Assembly (NCBI GenBank): GCA_002414705.1 | Contig: DIAL01000089.1 | Span: forward strand, 38,352 to 55,560 | DNA: 17,209 nucleotides | Source: Flavobacteriaceae bacterium UBA5079 | GTDB lineage: Bacteria > Bacteroidota > Bacteroidia > Flavobacteriales > Flavobacteriaceae | Direction of reading: 5' to 3' | Notes under the pieces: generated by a model | What the model saw: the letters and a program-made list of their open reading frames with translations, nothing else | Told to the model about the DNA's origin: nothing | Database searches by the model: none | Program-made: the position numbers and the translations under genes | In this document: piece after piece, positions 14,671 through 17,209 of the stretch | Layout: each line of letters starts with the position of its first letter | Position numbering within the stretch: the first letter of the stretch is position 1

Positions 14671-16173
14671 TTATTTAATCAAATTCAAATCGTAGATTTT
14701 ATCTGCAATTTTCCTATCGTTTGATAAACGCGGTAGTTTATTCTGTCCTCCTAATTTTCCTATGGATTTCATGTAATCTTGAAAGCCATTTTTATTAATC
14801 TCTGTTATTTTTAAGGGTTGTAAAACCTTACCCTTAATTAAATCCAAATAATAACTATTTTGATTTTGAAGAGCAGCATCAATTTTTGCTGCTAATTGTG
14901 AAACATCCTCAACGTTATTCTCAAACTCTATAAACCACTCATGAAACGGTAAACCTGATTCTGGCGTAATTTGCGGCGCAACCGTAAATTCTGAAATTCG
15001 AAAATTGGTTCCTTCAATTGCTTCTTTTAACGCGTGTTCTACTTCTTTTCCAATAACATGTTCTCCGAAAGCTGAAATAAAATGTTTTATCCTTCCTGAT
15101 ACAATTACACGATAGGGTTTTATTGATGTAAACATAACGGTATCTCCAACATTATAAGCCCAGAGTCCTGCGTTTGTTGAAATAATCATGACATAATTAA
15201 CGCCAATTTCAACATCTTTAAGCGTTAATCTGGTTGGTTTTTTATCGAAAAAAGTGTCAGCTGAAACAAATTCATAAAAAATCCCGGAGTTTAAAAGCAA
15301 CAACATCCCTTTTTCATGCTGTTTATCTTGATAAGCGAAAAAGCCTTCGCTTGCTGGATATAACTCGATACTATCCACTTGTCTACCTATTAAATTTTCA
15401 AACTTGGCACGATAGGGTTCATAATTAACACCTCCAAAAATAAAGAGGTTGAAGTTTTTAAAAACATCACCAACCTTCTTACCTGTTTTCTGCTGAATTT
15501 TCTCAAAATACATTTGTACCCAAGATGGAATTCCAGAAATAACAGTCATGTTTTCTGGAAGCGTTTCTTTAACAATAGCTTCAACTTTGGTTTCCCAATC
15601 TTCAATACAATTAGTTTCCCATGAAGGCATGCGGTTTTTTTGAAGATATTCTGGTACAAAATGCGCCACAATTCCTGATAAACGACCCAATTGAATACCG
15701 TTCTGTTCATGTAAAACAGGACTTCCTTGTAAAAATATCATTTTTCCAGAAACAAAATGTGAATTACCCGTTTCGTGTATGTAAGATAAAATAGCATTCC
15801 GCGCAGCCGTAACATGCGTTGGCATACTTTCTTTGGTTAACGGAATATATTTAGCGCCAGATGTGGTTCCAGATGTTTTAGCAAAATACAGGGGTTTTCC
15901 TGTCCATAACACATCTAGTTCGCCAGCAACAACCCGTTCCACATACGGTTTTAAATCTTCGTAATCTCGGATAGGTACACGTTTAACAAAATCGGAATAA
16001 TTATTAATACTTACAAAATCATGATCGGTTCCAAAAGCTGTAGAAGTTGCTTGACTAATAAGTTCCTGAAATACGTGTTCTTGTGTTTGAATAGGGTTAT
16101 CAATCCACTTTTTTTCTTTTCTAATAATATAACTTGCGAATGGTTTCGCTAGTAAAGCTTTTAGTGAAACCAT
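14671..16173 (-). CDS. GH3 auxin-responsive promoter family protein (acyl-adenylating enzyme)
   Basis: This 500-aa protein belongs to the GH3 family, a branch of the ANL adenylating enzymes. Plant members join amino acids to auxin or jasmonate; bacterial members have no settled substrate. Visible motifs are the phosphate loop TSGTTSGAKYIPL (100-112), FGGVNYEPY (246-254), the YPASEG motif (272-277), YNVGD (340-344, with the Asp that holds the ribose hydroxyls) and the hinge region SGRIKHFISAFGEHV (359-373). These are intact, so it is probably an active ATP-dependent enzyme. Its ATG shares one base with the M23 gene stop, and DUF6909 follows after 28 bases. Conservation beside an envelope-biosynthesis cluster hints at acyl or amino-acid transfer to an envelope component, which is inference. 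Confidence 0.88.
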   Translation of the reverse strand: MVSLKALLAKPFASYIIRKEKKWIDNPIQTQEHVFQELISQATSTAFGTDHDFVSINNYSDFVKRVPIRDYEDLKPYVERVVAGELDVLWTGKPLYFAKTSGTTSGAKYIPLTKESMPTHVTAARNAILSYIHETGNSHFVSGKMIFLQGSPVLHEQNGIQLGRLSGIVAHFVPEYLQKNRMPSWETNCIEDWETKVEAIVKETLPENMTVISGIPSWVQMYFEKIQQKTGKKVGDVFKNFNLFIFGGVNYEPYRAKFENLIGRQVDSIELYPASEGFFAYQDKQHEKGMLLLLNSGIFYEFVSADTFFDKKPTRLTLKDVEIGVNYVMIISTNAGLWAYNVGDTVMFTSIKPYRVIVSGRIKHFISAFGEHVIGKEVEHALKEAIEGTNFRISEFTVAPQITPESGLPFHEWFIEFENNVEDVSQLAAKIDAALQNQNSYYLDLIKGKVLQPLKITEINKNGFQDYMKSIGKLGGQNKLPRLSNDRKIADKIYDLNLIK

Positions 16174-17042
16174 TATTTAAAGTCTATAAAATTTGTTGGA
16201 TTAATTGGATATCCATCACTCCACAATTCAAAATGCAAGTGAGGCCCTGTGGTCATTTCGCCTGTATTTCCTGTTGTAGCAATCACTTCGCCAGCGGTAA
16301 CAACATCACCTTGTGCTTTTGTCAGCATGGCATTGTGTTTATAAACTGAAATTAAACTCTGACTGTGTTCTAGAATAATAACATAGCCTGCTTCGGTTGT
16401 CCAATCTGCAAAAATGACGGTTCCATCTGCTGTTGCTTTTACTGGTGTGTCTGTTTCTACAACAATATCTACTGCAAAATGTTTTTCTTTAACGTTATAT
16501 TCTTGAGAAATACTACCTGAAACTGGTGGAAATAATATAAAACTGGAGTTGAGTTTTGCCGACTCAAACAAATTATATTTATCTTCTTTTTTTACTTTTT
16601 CTCGTAATAAAGAATCTTCTTTCGTTGGTGATAAATCATAGGATTTAGCCTCTTGTCTGGTGGCTTCAATAATAGAATCCTTATTAAAATCTATTGTATC
16701 TACTTCGCCATAAAGTACTTTTTTTATGGATGAAAAATATTGTTCATTTACTGCTATTACTTGCTGTAAAGAATCTGTTTTATAATTCAATTCGGTAGCG
16801 CGCTTTTTTAGTGCTACGGATGAATAACCAGGAATATATTCCCGAAGTGGTGTAAAAGCAATTAGAATGGTTGTAGCAACAATTAAGAAAATAGCCGATA
16901 ATGATAATAAAACAAACACATTCAGTCGTGTTAATTTTAAAGATATACGCTCTTCAAAAGTATCTTCGTTTAAAACAACTAAACGGTACTTATTAAGTAG
17001 TTTCTTGGTAAACTTTCTGGGTTTCTTCTTTTTATCAGCCAT
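16173..17042 (-). CDS. Membrane-anchored M23-family metallopeptidase (LytM/peptidoglycan hydrolase type)
   Basis: From the ATG at 17042 this is a 289-aa protein with a short basic cytoplasmic part, one transmembrane helix (about 42-64), a charged coiled-coil-like region (about 75-155) and a C-terminal M23 domain (about 170-289). The zinc ligands are present: His188 and Asp192 in HFAVDI, and His270 in HLHFEL. His268 of that motif and His236 in YKHN supply the further active-site histidines. It should therefore be able to cleave peptidoglycan cross-links in the periplasm. An in-frame GTG at 17051 would add three residues, but MADKKKK is the more natural start. It is the first gene of the long minus-strand operon and shares one base with the GH3 start. 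Confidence 0.92.
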   Translation of the reverse strand: MADKKKKPRKFTKKLLNKYRLVVLNEDTFEERISLKLTRLNVFVLLSLSAIFLIVATTILIAFTPLREYIPGYSSVALKKRATELNYKTDSLQQVIAVNEQYFSSIKKVLYGEVDTIDFNKDSIIEATRQEAKSYDLSPTKEDSLLREKVKKEDKYNLFESAKLNSSFILFPPVSGSISQEYNVKEKHFAVDIVVETDTPVKATADGTVIFADWTTEAGYVIILEHSQSLISVYKHNAMLTKAQGDVVTAGEVIATTGNTGEMTTGPHLHFELWSDGYPINPTNFIDFK

Positions 17043-17050
17043 AGGTCTCA

Positions 17051-17058
17051 CAAAATTA
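17051..17058 (-). promoter_or_regulatory. Candidate -7 element upstream of the M23 gene
   Basis: The minus strand reads TAATTTTG, matching TAnnTTTG, but it ends only 8 bases before the ATG at 17042. A transcript starting from it would be nearly leaderless. It could be a chance match; if real, it rules out the GTG start at 17051. Confidence 0.2.
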
Positions 17059-17133
17059 ATTAAAATTATGGCACAATCGTATTTAGTTCATGCTAAAGTT
17101 GGTGTTAAAACGTTTATATTAAACTTTAATTAT

Positions 17134-17141
17134 TAACTTTG
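17134..17141 (+). promoter_or_regulatory. Candidate -7 element upstream of the TatA-like gene
   Basis: The plus strand reads TAACTTTG, a full match to TAnnTTTG, ending 19 bases before the ATG at 17161, a normal leader length. No -33 TTG is found at the expected spacing. The divergent spacer 17043-17160 otherwise shows no hairpins or repeats that I can support. Confidence 0.4.
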
Positions 17142-17160
17142 TACTTTAAAATAAAATACG

Positions 17161-17209
17161 ATGATTTCATTAAGTATATTTTTAGCCCCAGGACCATGGC
17201 AAATTGTTT
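17161..17209 (+). CDS. Start of a putative TatA-like Sec-independent translocase subunit (runs off window)
   Basis: Sixteen codons are visible: MISLSIFLAPGPWQIV. A short hydrophobic start followed by a Gly-Pro-Trp-Gln-Ile stretch resembles the beginning of flavobacterial TatA proteins, where this leads into the single transmembrane helix and the FGGKKIPEL hinge. TatA forms the pore for export of folded proteins. The fragment is too short for certainty, and another small membrane protein is possible. It is divergent from the M23 gene, and a promoter-like motif sits just upstream. Confidence 0.45.
   Translation, partial: MISLSIFLAPGPWQIV

Noticed and set aside
15234..15428. Open frame on the plus strand inside the GH3 gene
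   Set aside because: It is fully antisense to a conserved adenylation-domain region and has no independent support.
16867..17136. Open frame of 89 codons on the plus strand, antisense to the M23 gene start
   Set aside because: It lies mostly opposite a well-supported coding region, has no recognisable motif, and its protein looks like an AT-rich antisense translation.
1..17209. Mobile elements, CRISPR arrays, tRNA/rRNA genes or phage genes
   Set aside because: Reading both strands showed no transposase or integrase motifs, no regularly spaced direct repeats and no tRNA-like cloverleaf; the coding density is continuous.

Overview
The window looks like a chromosomal stretch of a marine-type Flavobacteriaceae/Bacteroidota genome. 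The DNA is very AT-rich, the proteins are Lys/Asn/Ile-rich, and no Shine-Dalgarno-like leaders are obvious. Intergenic spaces hold matches to the Bacteroidota -7 promoter motif TAnnTTTG. Several genes (tandem DUF2061, bacterial GH3, the 564-aa DUF6909-like protein, the Wzz-like protein) belong to families I associate with this phylum. The window has no mobile elements, tRNA/rRNA genes or CRISPR arrays, and no gene-free stretch longer than about 120 bases.

Region 1 (1-3377, minus strand) is a sulfate-activation operon read in the order cysQ, tandem DUF2061 membrane protein, cysC, small lipoprotein, cysD, cysN (only the first 18 codons of cysN are present). The first five genes overlap or are 3 bases apart; a perfect hairpin sits between cysD and cysN. 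The operon makes PAPS from sulfate (CysDN then CysC) and removes the by-product PAP (CysQ).

Region 2 (3465-5333, plus strand) is a divergent two-gene unit: a PAPS-dependent sulfotransferase and, 3 bases later, a NodB-like polysaccharide deacetylase. The sulfotransferase is the obvious consumer of PAPS. The pairing suggests tailoring of an amino-sugar glycan, possibly deacetylation plus sulfation of the same residue.

Region 3 (5342-17042, minus strand) is a long co-directional surface-polysaccharide operon. In transcription order it encodes an M23-type membrane-anchored peptidase, a GH3-family adenylating enzyme, a DUF6909-like protein with a nucleoside-phosphorylase-like C-terminus, a Wzz-like chain-length protein, RmlB-RmlA-RmlC-RmlD (dTDP-L-rhamnose), WecB-WecC (UDP-ManNAc then UDP-ManNAcA), a clear hairpin terminator, and a WecG/TagA/CpsF glycosyltransferase that could use UDP-ManNAcA. 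Together the window predicts a cell-surface polysaccharide containing rhamnose and N-acetylmannosaminuronic acid, probably sulfated. Polymerase, flippase and other glycosyltransferases are not in view.

Region 4 (17161-end, plus strand) is the start of a gene that resembles TatA, divergent from the M23 gene.
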